Below are positions 7,559-16,122 of a stretch of DNA of 29,804 nt, one piece after another. Position 1 is the stretch's first letter, and each line of letters starts with the position of its first letter. This stretch comes from Prevotellaceae bacterium UBA6417. GTDB taxonomy: Bacteria > Bacteroidota > Bacteroidia > Bacteroidales > Bacteroidaceae. Below the pieces are notes generated by a model. That model had not been told where the DNA came from. It saw nothing but the letters and a program-made list of their open reading frames with translations, and did no database searches. A program made the position numbers and the translations under genes. The stretch spans positions 39,729-69,532 of the forward strand of contig DJPH01000011.1 of NCBI GenBank assembly GCA_002439755.1, given 5' to 3'.

Positions 7559-9295
7559 ATGGATTGGTTACAATCGCTGTTTACGAATCTTACATCGTCG
7601 GCTCACATAGTCTTTATCTATGCCATCGTCATCGTGTGCGGTTTCAGGCTGGGAAAGATTAAAGTGGGCGGAATATCTTTGGGTACGACATTCGTCCTTT
7701 TTATGGGAATTGTGGTAGGGCATATCTACAACATATTGGGCATTCAGACCGAGGAAGGCTTTGCCTGTCCTGCCGCAGCCTTGAATTTCGTGCAGGATTT
7801 CGGCCTGATACTCTTTGTATATTGTATAGGTCTGCAGGTGGGTCCCGGTTTCTTCTCGTCGTTCAAGCAGGGGGGCATACGTCTCAATATGCTGGCCTTG
7901 ACACTTGTAGTGCTGAATGTGGGAGTTATGTTTGCCCTTTATTTCCTGGTGTTCGACACCAATAACCCGTCCAATCTGCCGATGATGGTGGGTGTGCTTT
8001 GCGGTGCAGTCACCAACACTCCCGGTCTCGGTGCAGCCAACGAGACACTTTCCGAAGTGTTTGTCAACAATCCGGCATTGAAAGAAGCAATGAACGGTCA
8101 TCAGCTGGCCTCGGCTTATGCCTGTGCCTATCCCCTGGGTGTTCTTGGCATGATAGGTGCCACCATTGCCATCCGCTATATTATGCGCATATCCTTAAAG
8201 TCGGAAGAGGATTCCATACAGAAGCAGATGGATGCCAATCCCCATGCCCGTCCTTTCCATATGACCATTGTGGCGTCCAACAAGTCGCTCAACGGCAAGT
8301 CGCTGTTTGATGTAAGCCGCTTTCTCGGCCGCACATTTGTCTGCACACGTGTTGAGCATGACGGCCAGATTTTGCAGGCCAACAACGATACACTCTTCTG
8401 TGCCGGCGACAAGATGCGCATCGTCTGTGCCGAAGATGATGCAGAGGCCATTACGGCATTCCTTGGAGAGCGCATCCAGATGGACTGGGACGAAGACCAT
8501 TCTCCGATTATTTCCAAGCGCGTAGTGGTGACGAAGCCCGAAATAGAAGGCAAGACATTCGGCCAGATGCATTTCAACTCTGTTTATGGTGTCAATATCA
8601 CCCGTTTCACCCGTTCGGGCATGGACTTGTTTGCCAACCGCGATTTGCAGCTTCAGATAGGCGACCGCCTGATGGTGGTAGGCACAGAAGCCAAGGTAAA
8701 GCGTGTGGCCGACCTGGTCGGTAACTCGGTAAAGCGTCTCAATACCCCCAACATGGCACCGATTTTCATCGGCATCTTGCTGGGCATCCTGCTGGGAAGT
8801 CTGCCCATCACCATATCGGGCATACCCAATCCCGTGAAGCTTGGCATTGCCGGAGGCCCCTTGATTGTGGCTATCCTCATCGGCCGCTACGGCTACAAGC
8901 TGCATCTGGTGTCGTATACAACCACCAGTGTCAATCTCTTTGTGCGCGAATTGGGACTTATCCTGTTCCTGGCCAGTGTGGGCATAAAGGCCGGAGCCAA
9001 CTTCTGGAACACCCTGATTGCCGGCGACGGTATTAAATATGTATGGACGGGAGCCATCATAACGATAGTTCCGATACTCATCATCGGTGTGATTGCCCGC
9101 CTCAGATACAAGCTGAACTATTTTACTTTCATGGGATTGATTGCCGGTTCCAATACCGACCCTCCCTTGCTTGGCTTCTCGAATGATTTGGCCAACAACG
9201 ATGCTCCTGCAGTGAGCTACTCAACGGTTTACCCGCTTTCCATGTTCCTGCGCATCCTTACGGCACAGCTGATCATTTTGTTCTGTTGCTCATAG
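7559..9295 (+). CDS. AspT/YidE-type membrane transporter with two RCK_C (TrkA_C) domains
   Basis: A 578-residue inner-membrane protein. It has two homologous membrane halves (about 1-210 and 400-578), each with roughly five hydrophobic segments, separated by two cytosolic RCK_C/TrkA_C-like domains (about 225-305 and 310-395). Each half ends with the duplicated family motif: GAVTNTPGLG at 149-158 and GSNTDPPLLG near 530-539. This architecture is that of the aspartate:alanine exchanger family (AspT, YidE, YbjL). AspT itself swaps aspartate for alanine, but most members, including YidE, have no proven substrate, so no substrate is assigned. The RCK_C domains suggest ligand gating. It has its own promoter and is followed closely by a DUF1232 gene. 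Confidence 0.9.
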   Translation: MDWLQSLFTNLTSSAHIVFIYAIVIVCGFRLGKIKVGGISLGTTFVLFMGIVVGHIYNILGIQTEEGFACPAAALNFVQDFGLILFVYCIGLQVGPGFFSSFKQGGIRLNMLALTLVVLNVGVMFALYFLVFDTNNPSNLPMMVGVLCGAVTNTPGLGAANETLSEVFVNNPALKEAMNGHQLASAYACAYPLGVLGMIGATIAIRYIMRISLKSEEDSIQKQMDANPHARPFHMTIVASNKSLNGKSLFDVSRFLGRTFVCTRVEHDGQILQANNDTLFCAGDKMRIVCAEDDAEAITAFLGERIQMDWDEDHSPIISKRVVVTKPEIEGKTFGQMHFNSVYGVNITRFTRSGMDLFANRDLQLQIGDRLMVVGTEAKVKRVADLVGNSVKRLNTPNMAPIFIGILLGILLGSLPITISGIPNPVKLGIAGGPLIVAILIGRYGYKLHLVSYTTTSVNLFVRELGLILFLASVGIKAGANFWNTLIAGDGIKYVWTGAIITIVPILIIGVIARLRYKLNYFTFMGLIAGSNTDPPLLGFSNDLANNDAPAVSYSTVYPLSMFLRILTAQLIILFCCS

Positions 9296-9315
9296 CCCTC
9301 AAAACAGCAGCAAAG

Positions 9316-9750
9316 ATGAGGTGGAAACGAAACTACAATCCCGTGGATGCAGGACGCAGACTGTTCCATGAGTTCGAACAGGGTCACTGGTTTCAGGAGG
9401 CACGCAGCTATCTGGCCGACAAGAAACGGCTGGAGGGACTCTTAGGTCTCGTTGCCCGCATGTTCAACAACGGGGCATTGGCCTCCGTGTTGAAAGACTT
9501 GCTGCTGCTCTATCACTATGTGTCCGACATTTCGCACGGGCGTTACAAAGCCTATAACCCGGCCAAGCTGCTTCTGATAGTAGCCCTGCTCATCTATGTG
9601 GTCACCCCTATCGATATCATCCCCGACTGGCTGCCGGGCATCGGATTCCTGGACGATGTGGCATTGCTGGGCTATGTCATGCGCATGGTCGGTGCAGAGC
9701 TTCAGAACTATTATTCCTGGGTCAAGAAGCAATCTAAAGATGTCAAATAG
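9316..9750 (+). CDS. DUF1232 (YkvA-like) small membrane protein
   Basis: A 144-residue protein from ATG 9316. A TTG at 9286 would overlap the transporter and add only ten weak residues, so the ATG is preferred. The DUF1232 signature is clear at about residues 80-125: a hydrophobic helix (LLIVALLIYVVTPIDIIPDW) running into L-P-G-I-G-F-L-D-D-V. The family consists of small membrane-associated proteins, YkvA in Bacillus, of unknown function. The N-terminal ~70 residues are charged and presumably cytosolic. It starts 20 bases after the transporter stop, so it is probably translated from the same mRNA. Confidence 0.85.
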   Translation: MRWKRNYNPVDAGRRLFHEFEQGHWFQEARSYLADKKRLEGLLGLVARMFNNGALASVLKDLLLLYHYVSDISHGRYKAYNPAKLLLIVALLIYVVTPIDIIPDWLPGIGFLDDVALLGYVMRMVGAELQNYYSWVKKQSKDVK

Positions 9751-9893
9751 TTTACTTTGGCGTCTCTCAGAAGTTAAATAAAGCATAATTCGGCTTTAAT
9801 CCGGCTCTTTGTAATCGACCAACAGACGAAAATGTGTAACTTGCGCCCCATTACTTTAACATACAGCCTTGATGCTGTGCAAAACAAACAAAG

Positions 9894-10790
9894 ATGAAAC
9901 ACCAATCATTATTATTAGTGACATTGTTGGCTGCCATACTTGTGAGCAGCTGTGCAAGTAAGAAACAGTTTCAGGCTTTGCAGGCTGAAAACGCCAAACT
10001 GAAACAGTTGAATGAAGATACCCGCGTAGAGCTGGCTGAGTGTAATGCAACCACGAAGAACCTTCAAGACAGAATTGCAGCCGAGCAGCAGCGCCTGAAA
10101 GATGAAAAAAAGCGGGTCGACGACCTGCGATCCGACTACCAGAAGCTGCAGGGCTCTCTGGATCAGAGCTTACGTCAAAACTCTCAGGGCAACATTAATA
10201 TATCGAAGCTGGTCGACGAAATCAATGCCTCCAACCGCTTCATCAAGCAACTGGTAGACGCAAAGACCAAGAGCGATTCTTTGAACATGGTGCTCACCAA
10301 CAACCTGACACGCAGCCTGAGCCGTGACGAGTTGCAGGAAGTAGACGTGAAAGTGCTGAAAGGAGTGGTATATATCTCCTTGGCCGACAACATGCTCTAT
10401 AAGTCGGGAAGCTATGAAATCAACGACCGTGCAGATGAAACCCTGAGCAAAATAGCCAAAATCATCAAGGACTATCGTGACTATGACGTGCTGGTTGAAG
10501 GCAATACCGACCCTGTGCCCATCTCGCGTCCCAACATCCGCAACAATTGGGACTTGAGTTGCTTGCGTGCAAGCTCAGTGGTTCAGGCATTGCAGACACG
10601 CTATGGGGTTGACCCCAAAAGGCTGTCGGCTGCCGGACGCGGCGAATACAATCCCATTGTATCCAATGATACCGAATTGGGCAAGCAGCGCAACAGACGC
10701 ACACAAATCATCATTACGCCGAAGCTCGACCAGTTCATGGACTTGATCGACAAGGCTCCCGAAACCGAAACCACTGCAACGGCAGACTGA
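9894..10790 (+). CDS. OmpA-family lipoprotein with N-terminal coiled coil
   Basis: A 298-residue lipoprotein (signal peptide, lipobox VSSC, lipid at Cys20). Residues ~25-100 form a long charged helical coiled coil rich in Q, E, K and L. The C-terminal ~120 residues are an OmpA/MotB-type peptidoglycan-binding domain: Y-K-S-G-S-Y-E-I-N, L-V-E-G-N-T-D-P-V-P, W-D-L-S-x-L-R-A-S-S-V, A-A-G-R-G-E-Y-N-P and Q-R-N-R-R-T-Q-I. The domain likely binds the stem peptide of peptidoglycan, tethering the outer membrane to the wall with the coiled coil as spacer. The gene looks monocistronic, with a strong hairpin downstream. A partial promoter-like TAACTTGC lies near 9837, too weak to list. Confidence 0.9.
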   Translation: MKHQSLLLVTLLAAILVSSCASKKQFQALQAENAKLKQLNEDTRVELAECNATTKNLQDRIAAEQQRLKDEKKRVDDLRSDYQKLQGSLDQSLRQNSQGNINISKLVDEINASNRFIKQLVDAKTKSDSLNMVLTNNLTRSLSRDELQEVDVKVLKGVVYISLADNMLYKSGSYEINDRADETLSKIAKIIKDYRDYDVLVEGNTDPVPISRPNIRNNWDLSCLRASSVVQALQTRYGVDPKRLSAAGRGEYNPIVSNDTELGKQRNRRTQIIITPKLDQFMDLIDKAPETETTATAD

Positions 10791-10813
10791 AAATGCCTGT
10801 CAGAGACATAAGT

Positions 10814-10849
10814 GAAGAAGCCTTTCGCCCATGGGTGAAAGGCTTCTTC
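10814..10849 (+). terminator. Strong hairpin downstream of the OmpA lipoprotein gene
   Basis: A near-perfect 17-bp inverted repeat (10814-10830 with 10833-10849; one G-U pair) begins 24 bases after the stop codon. There is no T-run directly after it, so it may act as a terminator or as a 3'-end stabiliser. It could work on either strand. Confidence 0.6.
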
Positions 10850-10968
10850 GGCTTTGTAGACCTGTTTTGGGACTTCTGATGACAGTGGTGATGCATCAAT
10901 AGCCAAGATGATGTTTGTCAGGTATATATGTACTGCGCATTTCGGTCTGTATAGATTGAGAAAACGAT

Positions 10969-11126
10969 CTGTACACATCGCAGGTTGCAATGTGCCGCAT
11001 TGCAGGTTACGATGTGTACAGATCGCACAATGCAACCTGTACACATCGCATGCCACAACTTGACGCATCGCATGCTGCGATCTGTACACATCGCACGCAC
11101 AAGCTATACACATCGTTTGGTCCGTT
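10969..11126 (+). repeat. Degenerate ~22-bp intergenic tandem repeat array
   Basis: About seven consecutive units of 22-24 bases can be aligned, starting near 10969, 10991, 11013, 11037, 11059, 11082 and 11104. The best-kept part is CTGTACACATCGCA, seen almost exact at 10969, 11037 and 11082 and with small changes at 11104; the other units are diverged. The 16-mer CGATCTGTACACATCG occurs at 10965 and 11078, and its perfect inverse complement at 11010-11025. Older-looking remnants may extend back to about 10925. The array occupies the 390-bp gap between the OmpA lipoprotein and the receptor-like gene. No gene or promoter is convincing within this gap. Confidence 0.75.
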
Positions 11127-11180
11127 AAACTTTATCGGGTTTCAAGGGTCAGTTAAAGACAGAAGAGAATAGATATAATA

Positions 11181-14153
11181 ATGTTGTCAACCCCGGTCAT
11201 AGCAGCAATCATCAAGCATGCAAAACGGTTCAAGCGTGCTGTTTTGCTTGTCATCATGTTGCAGGCAGTATTGCCGATGTATGCACTCAGGCCTTATGCA
11301 GCCGATACACTCGGCAGCATAGAAGGCCGTGTGGTCAATGATGAAGGCAGGCCCATGGCCGGCATCTCCATGAGGGTGATGACGGCAAACGACAGTATTC
11401 TCCGTGCCGGAGCCGTGACCGACTCCATCGGGAACTACCGCATTGCAGGTCTGGCTGCGGGCAACTATGTGATGAGCTATTCGATGGTGGGATACCAAAA
11501 AGGCTTTGTCAATTTCTCCGTAACGGCTTCACGCCGTGCAGTCTCTGCTCCCGTGCTGAAGATAGTGCCCGACGACCTGATGCTCAATGCGGCTGTTGTC
11601 ACTGCAAGTCTGCCACCGGTTACAGTCATCGAAGACACGGTTTCGTATAACGCAGATGCCTACCCTACGCCCGAGGGCTCTATGGTGGAAGACCTGATTG
11701 AACGCATACCCGGGGCCGAAATCTCCGACGACGGCAAGATAACCATCAATGGAAAGGAGTATGGCAAAGTGTTGGTCAACGGCCGTGAGTTCTTTGGTGA
11801 CGACCCGCAAATGGCACTGAAAAACCTTCCTGCCAACATCATCAAACGTATAAAGACCTACGACCGCAAATCCGAGCAGGCACGCCTTACCGGCATAGAC
11901 GACGGGGTGGAAAACAATGTCATAGACCTCGTGATAAAGCCCGACCTGCTTAAAGGCCTCGTGGGCAGGGCAAGCGCGGCAGCCGGCAGTGATGATAGGT
12001 ATAGCACAGCTTTGAATGTCAACCGCTTTCGTAGAGACGGACAACTGTCGGTCATGGGAGGAATGAACAACATCAATAACCCCGGCTTCTCTGAAAAAGG
12101 CAACGACGCCATGAACTTTTCGCGGGCAGCCCGACCCGGATTCACGGCATCCAAGTCGGCGGGCATTACATATGCCAAGGACAAAAAAGACAGATATCGC
12201 CTGTCGGGTAACGTGAGATACGGCTACACAGATGCGGAAAACAGCTCGCTTTCTCACTCGGAAACATCCTACAGTGACTCAAGCTATCGCTATAATGATG
12301 GCGAAAATCATTCCGGTCGCCGCCGCAACGAATTGAGTGCCGACTTTAAATTGGAATGGAAAATCGATACCCTGACCTCTCTTCATGTACGGCCCTCGTT
12401 CTCCTATTACAAGACAGACAACCGGGCTTCCGGCAGCTCTTCGGCCCAACGCTGGAACGGCAGGGCCGAAGCCGATACAGTTGACATCAACCAACGCCTT
12501 TCGCACAATGCTTCCGACAGCGAGGGATCTAATGAAGGCATCAGTCTCAATGCCTCACGGCGTCTGAGCCCCGCAGGCCGCAATGTGGCTGTAAATGCAT
12601 CGTATGGATACAGCTCGTCAGCTTCAAATTCCCATTCACGCAACATCACCACCTACTACTTGCAGATGCAGCGCAATAGGAATTATAACCGCCGATCCGA
12701 CGCAGATCGCTTCAGCATGAACTACAGTGTGGGGGCAACCTATAGTGAGCCCCTCTTTAAGGGTGCCTTTCTGCAGTTCCGATATAATTACAGCTATCGC
12801 CATGCCCGTGCCAACCGCTATGGCTATCAGGTGGAATATGCCCGTGCCGACTCTGTGGGTCTTGATGCTCCTGAGGTGGATTGGACCGTCGTTCCCGTAG
12901 ACACCTCCTTGAGTTCTTGCAATGAAAATACCTATATATCACACACATTCAACCTTAACATGCGCCACGTGTCGAAGAAGGTTAACCTGAGCTACGGCAT
13001 CAATGTTAATCCCCGTCACAATGCAACCAACTACATCTTCGGGCCGAAAATGGATAAGGGACTGGTCACACAAGACTTGTTGAACTGGTCGCCCGGCCTG
13101 AACTTCCGCTATCGTTTCAGCAAACGCACATCGCTGAATGTCAGGTATCACGGAAACAGCAACGAACCCGACATAGAAAACCTTCAGGAGGTCATCGACA
13201 AGACCAATCCCCAAAATGTGCGCTATGGCAATCCGGCACTCAAACCCTCGTTTACCAACCGCATGGAAGCCAACTTCAACCATTACGGGGAAAAGACCCG
13301 TCGCAGCCTGTCGGCCGGATTCCGCTATGCAGTGGTAAGCAATGAAGTGTCGAACATGTCGCTCTATGAATCCTCGTCGGGCATACGTGTCTCCAAACTG
13401 ATGAATGTTGACGGCCGTCATAGCCTGCGTGCCAACCTGAATTTCAACACGCCCCTCGATTCATTGCAACGGTTCAGCCTGTCCACATCTACGCAGATGG
13501 ATATGAGTGACGACGTCAACTACAATTCCACACCGCTGACATCCAATGAACTCCTGTCGGCAGGCATACATGCCGATTTCCAGGATTTGCAGCCCGATGA
13601 CGTAGACAAACTTCAGGCATATGCTTTGAAAAACCACACGCACAGCTTGCGTCTGCGCCAAAACCTGCAGCTGCGCTGTCGCTATGAGACATTTTCAACC
13701 GGCATCAGTGCCGGTCTTGTCTACTATAAGATAGACAACAGCATCCGTACTGCCAATAAGCGCGAGACTTTCGACTATCATTTGCGGGCCACGATGCAAA
13801 TGGACTTGCCCTTGAATTTCCAGCTTGCTTCATCCATAAACTTCACAAGTCGCCACGGATATTCGGCCAACATACAGAAAAACATAGCCTTATGGAATGC
13901 GCGCCTGTCTATGCGCTTCCTCAGGAAGAGTGCAGGCCTGCTCACCTTTCAGATATTCGACATATTGCATCAACGCTCGGAAGTGGTGCGAAGAATCAGC
14001 AACCTGACCATCACTGACACACGCTCGGCTGCCCTGCGCGACTACTTCATGATAGGGTTCCAATACAAAATCAACACGATGGGCGGCAACCGTGGGAAAG
14101 GATCCAAAAGGCAGCGAACGCAAGGAGCTCGGAAAGCCCGCTTTTCCTACTGA
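11181..14153 (+). CDS. TonB-receptor-like outer-membrane beta-barrel protein (OMP_b-brl_3 type)
   Basis: A 990-residue outer-membrane protein with an N-terminal signal region containing one hydrophobic helix (about 20-38). Residues ~45-125 are a carboxypeptidase-regulatory-like Ig fold (G-S-I-E-G-R-V-V-N-D-E-G-R-P-M-A-G and G-N-Y-R-I-A-G-L). Residues ~140-235 form the plug-like segment, including the V-L-V-N-G-R-E-F-F-G-D-D-P signature. The rest is a long beta-barrel rich in alternating aromatic strands. This layout is typical of the Bacteroidetes 'outer membrane beta-barrel' family related to TonB-dependent receptors. There is no SusD partner next to it, so it is not a standard glycan-uptake pair. 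A basic tail (about 20 residues) follows the last strand. The ligand is unknown. Upstream lies the 22-bp repeat array. Confidence 0.88.
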   Translation: MLSTPVIAAIIKHAKRFKRAVLLVIMLQAVLPMYALRPYAADTLGSIEGRVVNDEGRPMAGISMRVMTANDSILRAGAVTDSIGNYRIAGLAAGNYVMSYSMVGYQKGFVNFSVTASRRAVSAPVLKIVPDDLMLNAAVVTASLPPVTVIEDTVSYNADAYPTPEGSMVEDLIERIPGAEISDDGKITINGKEYGKVLVNGREFFGDDPQMALKNLPANIIKRIKTYDRKSEQARLTGIDDGVENNVIDLVIKPDLLKGLVGRASAAAGSDDRYSTALNVNRFRRDGQLSVMGGMNNINNPGFSEKGNDAMNFSRAARPGFTASKSAGITYAKDKKDRYRLSGNVRYGYTDAENSSLSHSETSYSDSSYRYNDGENHSGRRRNELSADFKLEWKIDTLTSLHVRPSFSYYKTDNRASGSSSAQRWNGRAEADTVDINQRLSHNASDSEGSNEGISLNASRRLSPAGRNVAVNASYGYSSSASNSHSRNITTYYLQMQRNRNYNRRSDADRFSMNYSVGATYSEPLFKGAFLQFRYNYSYRHARANRYGYQVEYARADSVGLDAPEVDWTVVPVDTSLSSCNENTYISHTFNLNMRHVSKKVNLSYGINVNPRHNATNYIFGPKMDKGLVTQDLLNWSPGLNFRYRFSKRTSLNVRYHGNSNEPDIENLQEVIDKTNPQNVRYGNPALKPSFTNRMEANFNHYGEKTRRSLSAGFRYAVVSNEVSNMSLYESSSGIRVSKLMNVDGRHSLRANLNFNTPLDSLQRFSLSTSTQMDMSDDVNYNSTPLTSNELLSAGIHADFQDLQPDDVDKLQAYALKNHTHSLRLRQNLQLRCRYETFSTGISAGLVYYKIDNSIRTANKRETFDYHLRATMQMDLPLNFQLASSINFTSRHGYSANIQKNIALWNARLSMRFLRKSAGLLTFQIFDILHQRSEVVRRISNLTITDTRSAALRDYFMIGFQYKINTMGGNRGKGSKRQRTQGARKARFSY

Positions 14154-14265
14154 ATCTGTTCTCGCGTAGAGGCTCTCTTTGCTGAAAGTTCGATGAAATT
14201 GGTCAATACTTCTTCACTGAATCGAATTTTTCATCCATGAATGAACAATTGAACATTAAACCTGC

Positions 14266-14273
14266 TAACTTTG
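14266..14273 (+). promoter_or_regulatory. -7 promoter box for the small barrel protein
   Basis: TAACTTTG followed by GCAG is a perfect TAnnTTTG box, 49 bases before the start codon at 14323. The nearest upstream TTG is at 14249, too close for a normal -33 element. The gap 14154-14322 shows nothing else. Confidence 0.6.
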
Positions 14274-14322
14274 CAGCAGTTTTGAGATAGATAAAACATA
14301 GTGTTTAATTTAAAATCAAAGT

Positions 14323-14883
14323 ATGATGAAAAAATTATTTTTATTATTGGTTACAGCAGTAATGACCTTGACTGCAAGTGCACAGGTTTACTTGGGCGGT
14401 GAGATGAATTTCTGGCGTGATTGGGAAAACAGTGCCAACAATACAACCTTTTCGATTGCTCCTGAAATCGGTTATAACCTGGATGAAAACTTGTCCATCG
14501 GTACAACTATCGGCTATGCCTATTCATATCAAGGTGGCAAGATTGATACGAAAGTCAATGCAATTGTTGTATCTCCCTATGTACGTTACACATGGTTGAA
14601 GTTGAACAATGTGAACTTGTTCCTCGACGGCGGCTTTGGTTTTGGCACATACAAGACCAAGGTGGAGGATCATAGCGGTGATGCTCAAAATGCATGGGAA
14701 GTGGGTTTGAAGCCCGGTGTGTCGGTTAACCTGACCGATCAGCTGAGTTTCATCGCACACGTAGGCTTCTTTGGCTACAGAACATCAGACGACGCAACTT
14801 CAGAAACCTTTTTCGGTCAGAACGGCTTCGGCTTGAAGCTTGACGGAACCGACCTGAAGTTCGGTCTCGTTTGGAATTTCTGA
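14323..14883 (+). CDS. Small outer-membrane beta-barrel protein
   Basis: A 186-residue protein with a signal peptide ending near A-S-A-Q (about residue 21). The mature part consists of alternating strands with aromatic girdle residues (YLGGEMNFWRDWE, I-A-P-E-I-G-Y-N-L-D-E-N-L-S-I-G, S-P-Y-V-R-Y-T-W, L-F-L-D-G-G-F-G-F) and ends in L-K-F-G-L-V-W-N-F. The terminal aromatic F is the usual beta-signal for BAM insertion. The size fits an 8-stranded barrel of the Bacteroidetes OMP_b-brl class. The start ATGATG is ambiguous by one codon. It appears to be a single-gene transcript, with its own promoter and a terminator at 14912. The specific function is not recognisable. Confidence 0.85.
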   Translation: MMKKLFLLLVTAVMTLTASAQVYLGGEMNFWRDWENSANNTTFSIAPEIGYNLDENLSIGTTIGYAYSYQGGKIDTKVNAIVVSPYVRYTWLKLNNVNLFLDGGFGFGTYKTKVEDHSGDAQNAWEVGLKPGVSVNLTDQLSFIAHVGFFGYRTSDDATSETFFGQNGFGLKLDGTDLKFGLVWNF

Positions 14884-14911
14884 TAAGACATTATCAAGGA
14901 CAAATAATAGG

Positions 14912-14941
14912 GCAGGTGGCTTGTCGGGCTGCCTGCTTTTT
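14912..14941 (+). terminator. Rho-independent terminator of the small barrel protein gene
   Basis: A 9-bp stem (GCAGGTGGC at 14912-14920 with GCTGCCTGC at 14928-14936, including two G-U pairs), a 7-base loop, and five T residues to 14941. It begins 29 bases after the stop codon. Confidence 0.85.
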
Positions 14942-14954
14942 GTTTGTAGATGTA

Positions 14955-14984
14955 TTGCCATGACATAACTTTTTCTTAAGTTTG
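14955..14984 (+). promoter_or_regulatory. Bacteroidetes-type promoter for the esterase gene
   Basis: TTG (14955-14957) and TAAGTTTG (14977-14984) are 19 bases apart, the consensus layout. Transcription should start near 14990, which lies downstream of the possible upstream start at 14982 and therefore supports 15006 as the real start codon. Confidence 0.8.
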
Positions 14985-15005
14985 CAGTACAAAAACAAGG
15001 AAGTG

Positions 15006-15827
15006 ATGAAAAAGGCAATTCTATTATTATTCTTCGCGATGATGCAACAAGTGAAAGCAAACAACAATGTGGTCAATGTCTGGCCCGAAAAGTGTCCGGC
15101 AGATGTGGTGCTGGCCAAAGGAAATATGGTTCAGGAAATGGGCAACGACGATATATTGCGTATAAAGCAGATGCCGGTACCCACGCTTGAAAAGTTTCCG
15201 GTCAAGAATACAAACAGAGATAAAGTAATCATTGTGTGCCCCGGTGGCGGTTATGGCATCCTTGCCGTGAATCATGAAGGGACAGAAATAGCGCAGTGGC
15301 TGAATGCTCTTGGCTATACGGCCTATGTTTTGCGCTACAGAGTGCCTGACAATCGCGATGGCGCGTTGCAGGATGCCCAAAGAGCCGTCAGAATGGTACG
15401 TGCCGAAAACCCCGGAAAGAAAGTGGGGATAATGGGATTTTCTGCCGGAGCGAGCCTTTCAGCCCGTGCAGGCACACGCTTTGGAATCAATTCCTATAAG
15501 GCCGTCGATGCCATAGACCGGGTGTCGGCCCGTCCCGATTTCGTGGGATTGATATATCCTGCCTATATGGATTTGGGCGAAAACCATACGTTGACTCCCG
15601 AACTGACAATTACGGAAAACACACCTCCCTTCTTCGTGTTCCAGACGGCCGACGATGATTACGGCAACAGTGCGTTGGTCATAACCCAGGCTCTGCGCAA
15701 CCATAAAGTGCCGGTTGAAATGCATTTCTACCCTACCGGAGGCCATGGCTACGGGCTTCGGGCCAATATCGCCAAGGCAGGGGCTGTGTGGCCAAAGCTG
15801 ATGGAAAAGTGGTTGGAAACGTTCTGA
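15006..15827 (+). CDS. Secreted alpha/beta hydrolase (BD-FAE-like esterase)
   Basis: A 273-residue exported enzyme; the signal peptide covers MKKAILLLFFAMMQQVKA. The alpha/beta-hydrolase core shows the oxyanion-hole segment CPGGGYG at 78-84, the nucleophile elbow GFSAG at 144-148 with Ser146, an acidic cluster D216-D218 suited for the catalytic Asp, and G-G-H-G-Y-G with His247. This arrangement resembles the BD-FAE/acetyl-xylan-esterase-like group that removes acyl or feruloyl groups from plant polysaccharides, but sterol or other ester substrates cannot be excluded. No carbohydrate-active neighbour is present. An upstream in-frame ATG at 14982 lies within the promoter and is rejected. Confidence 0.87.
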   Translation: MKKAILLLFFAMMQQVKANNNVVNVWPEKCPADVVLAKGNMVQEMGNDDILRIKQMPVPTLEKFPVKNTNRDKVIIVCPGGGYGILAVNHEGTEIAQWLNALGYTAYVLRYRVPDNRDGALQDAQRAVRMVRAENPGKKVGIMGFSAGASLSARAGTRFGINSYKAVDAIDRVSARPDFVGLIYPAYMDLGENHTLTPELTITENTPPFFVFQTADDDYGNSALVITQALRNHKVPVEMHFYPTGGHGYGLRANIAKAGAVWPKLMEKWLETF

Positions 15828-15868
15828 ACAGGTTTCTTCCCTGTTAATAATCCATAATAGACTGAAGT

Positions 15869-15922
15869 GCGTTGCTTCAACGCGGCGGCTTCCGCCTAAG
15901 GAAGCGGAGAATCGGCGATTCT
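15869..15922. other. Cluster of three short hairpins in an intergenic region
   Basis: Three successive inverted repeats: GCGTTG/CAACGC (15869-15883), GCTTCC/GGAAGC (15888-15905) and AGAATCG/CGATTCT (15908-15922). They lie 40-95 bases after the esterase stop, without a T-run. They may be a degenerate terminator, a 3'-end stabiliser, or a small structured repeat. Strand of action is unclear. The gap 15828-16122 otherwise holds only the candidate rlpA promoter. Confidence 0.45.
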
Positions 15923-16002
15923 GTCAACGGGCATTCTCTTTGTCTCCCGAGCCTGTTTCTTCGATAAATGGCCATGAAGTTTAGACCATTTAACATGCTC
16001 AA

Positions 16003-16035
16003 TTTGGGATATTTGGCAGAAAAATGGTTTCTTTG
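16003..16035 (+). promoter_or_regulatory. Candidate promoter for the RlpA-like gene
   Basis: TTTG (16003-16006) and TTTCTTTG (16028-16035; one mismatch to TAnnTTTG) are 21 bases apart. The predicted start of transcription near 16042 is after an in-frame ATG at 16024 and before the preferred start at 16123. Confidence 0.4.
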
Positions 16036-16122
16036 CAGCTGATAATTGACCGGAAAGGCTATTGTTTCCATGTGATTTTGCAAGTAATAGCCAATGTTTT
16101 TTCAGTCAGAAAACCAAAGAAA

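Noticed and set aside
10969..11126. CRISPR array
   Set aside because: Units are ~22 bp, back to back and degenerate, with no unique spacers and no cas genes in the window.
10601..11172. Several ORFs with repeated M-C-T-D-R or C-T-H-R motifs on both strands
   Set aside because: They are translations of the 22-bp repeat array and overlap the OmpA lipoprotein gene; the repetition explains the open frames.
11529..12257. Long minus-strand ORFs inside the receptor-like gene
   Set aside because: They are shadows of a clearly coding plus-strand gene with strong domain evidence; no motif or promoter supports them.
14982..15005. Upstream in-frame ATG for the esterase
   Set aside because: It lies inside the -7 box of a consensus promoter and would place eight polar residues in front of the signal peptide.
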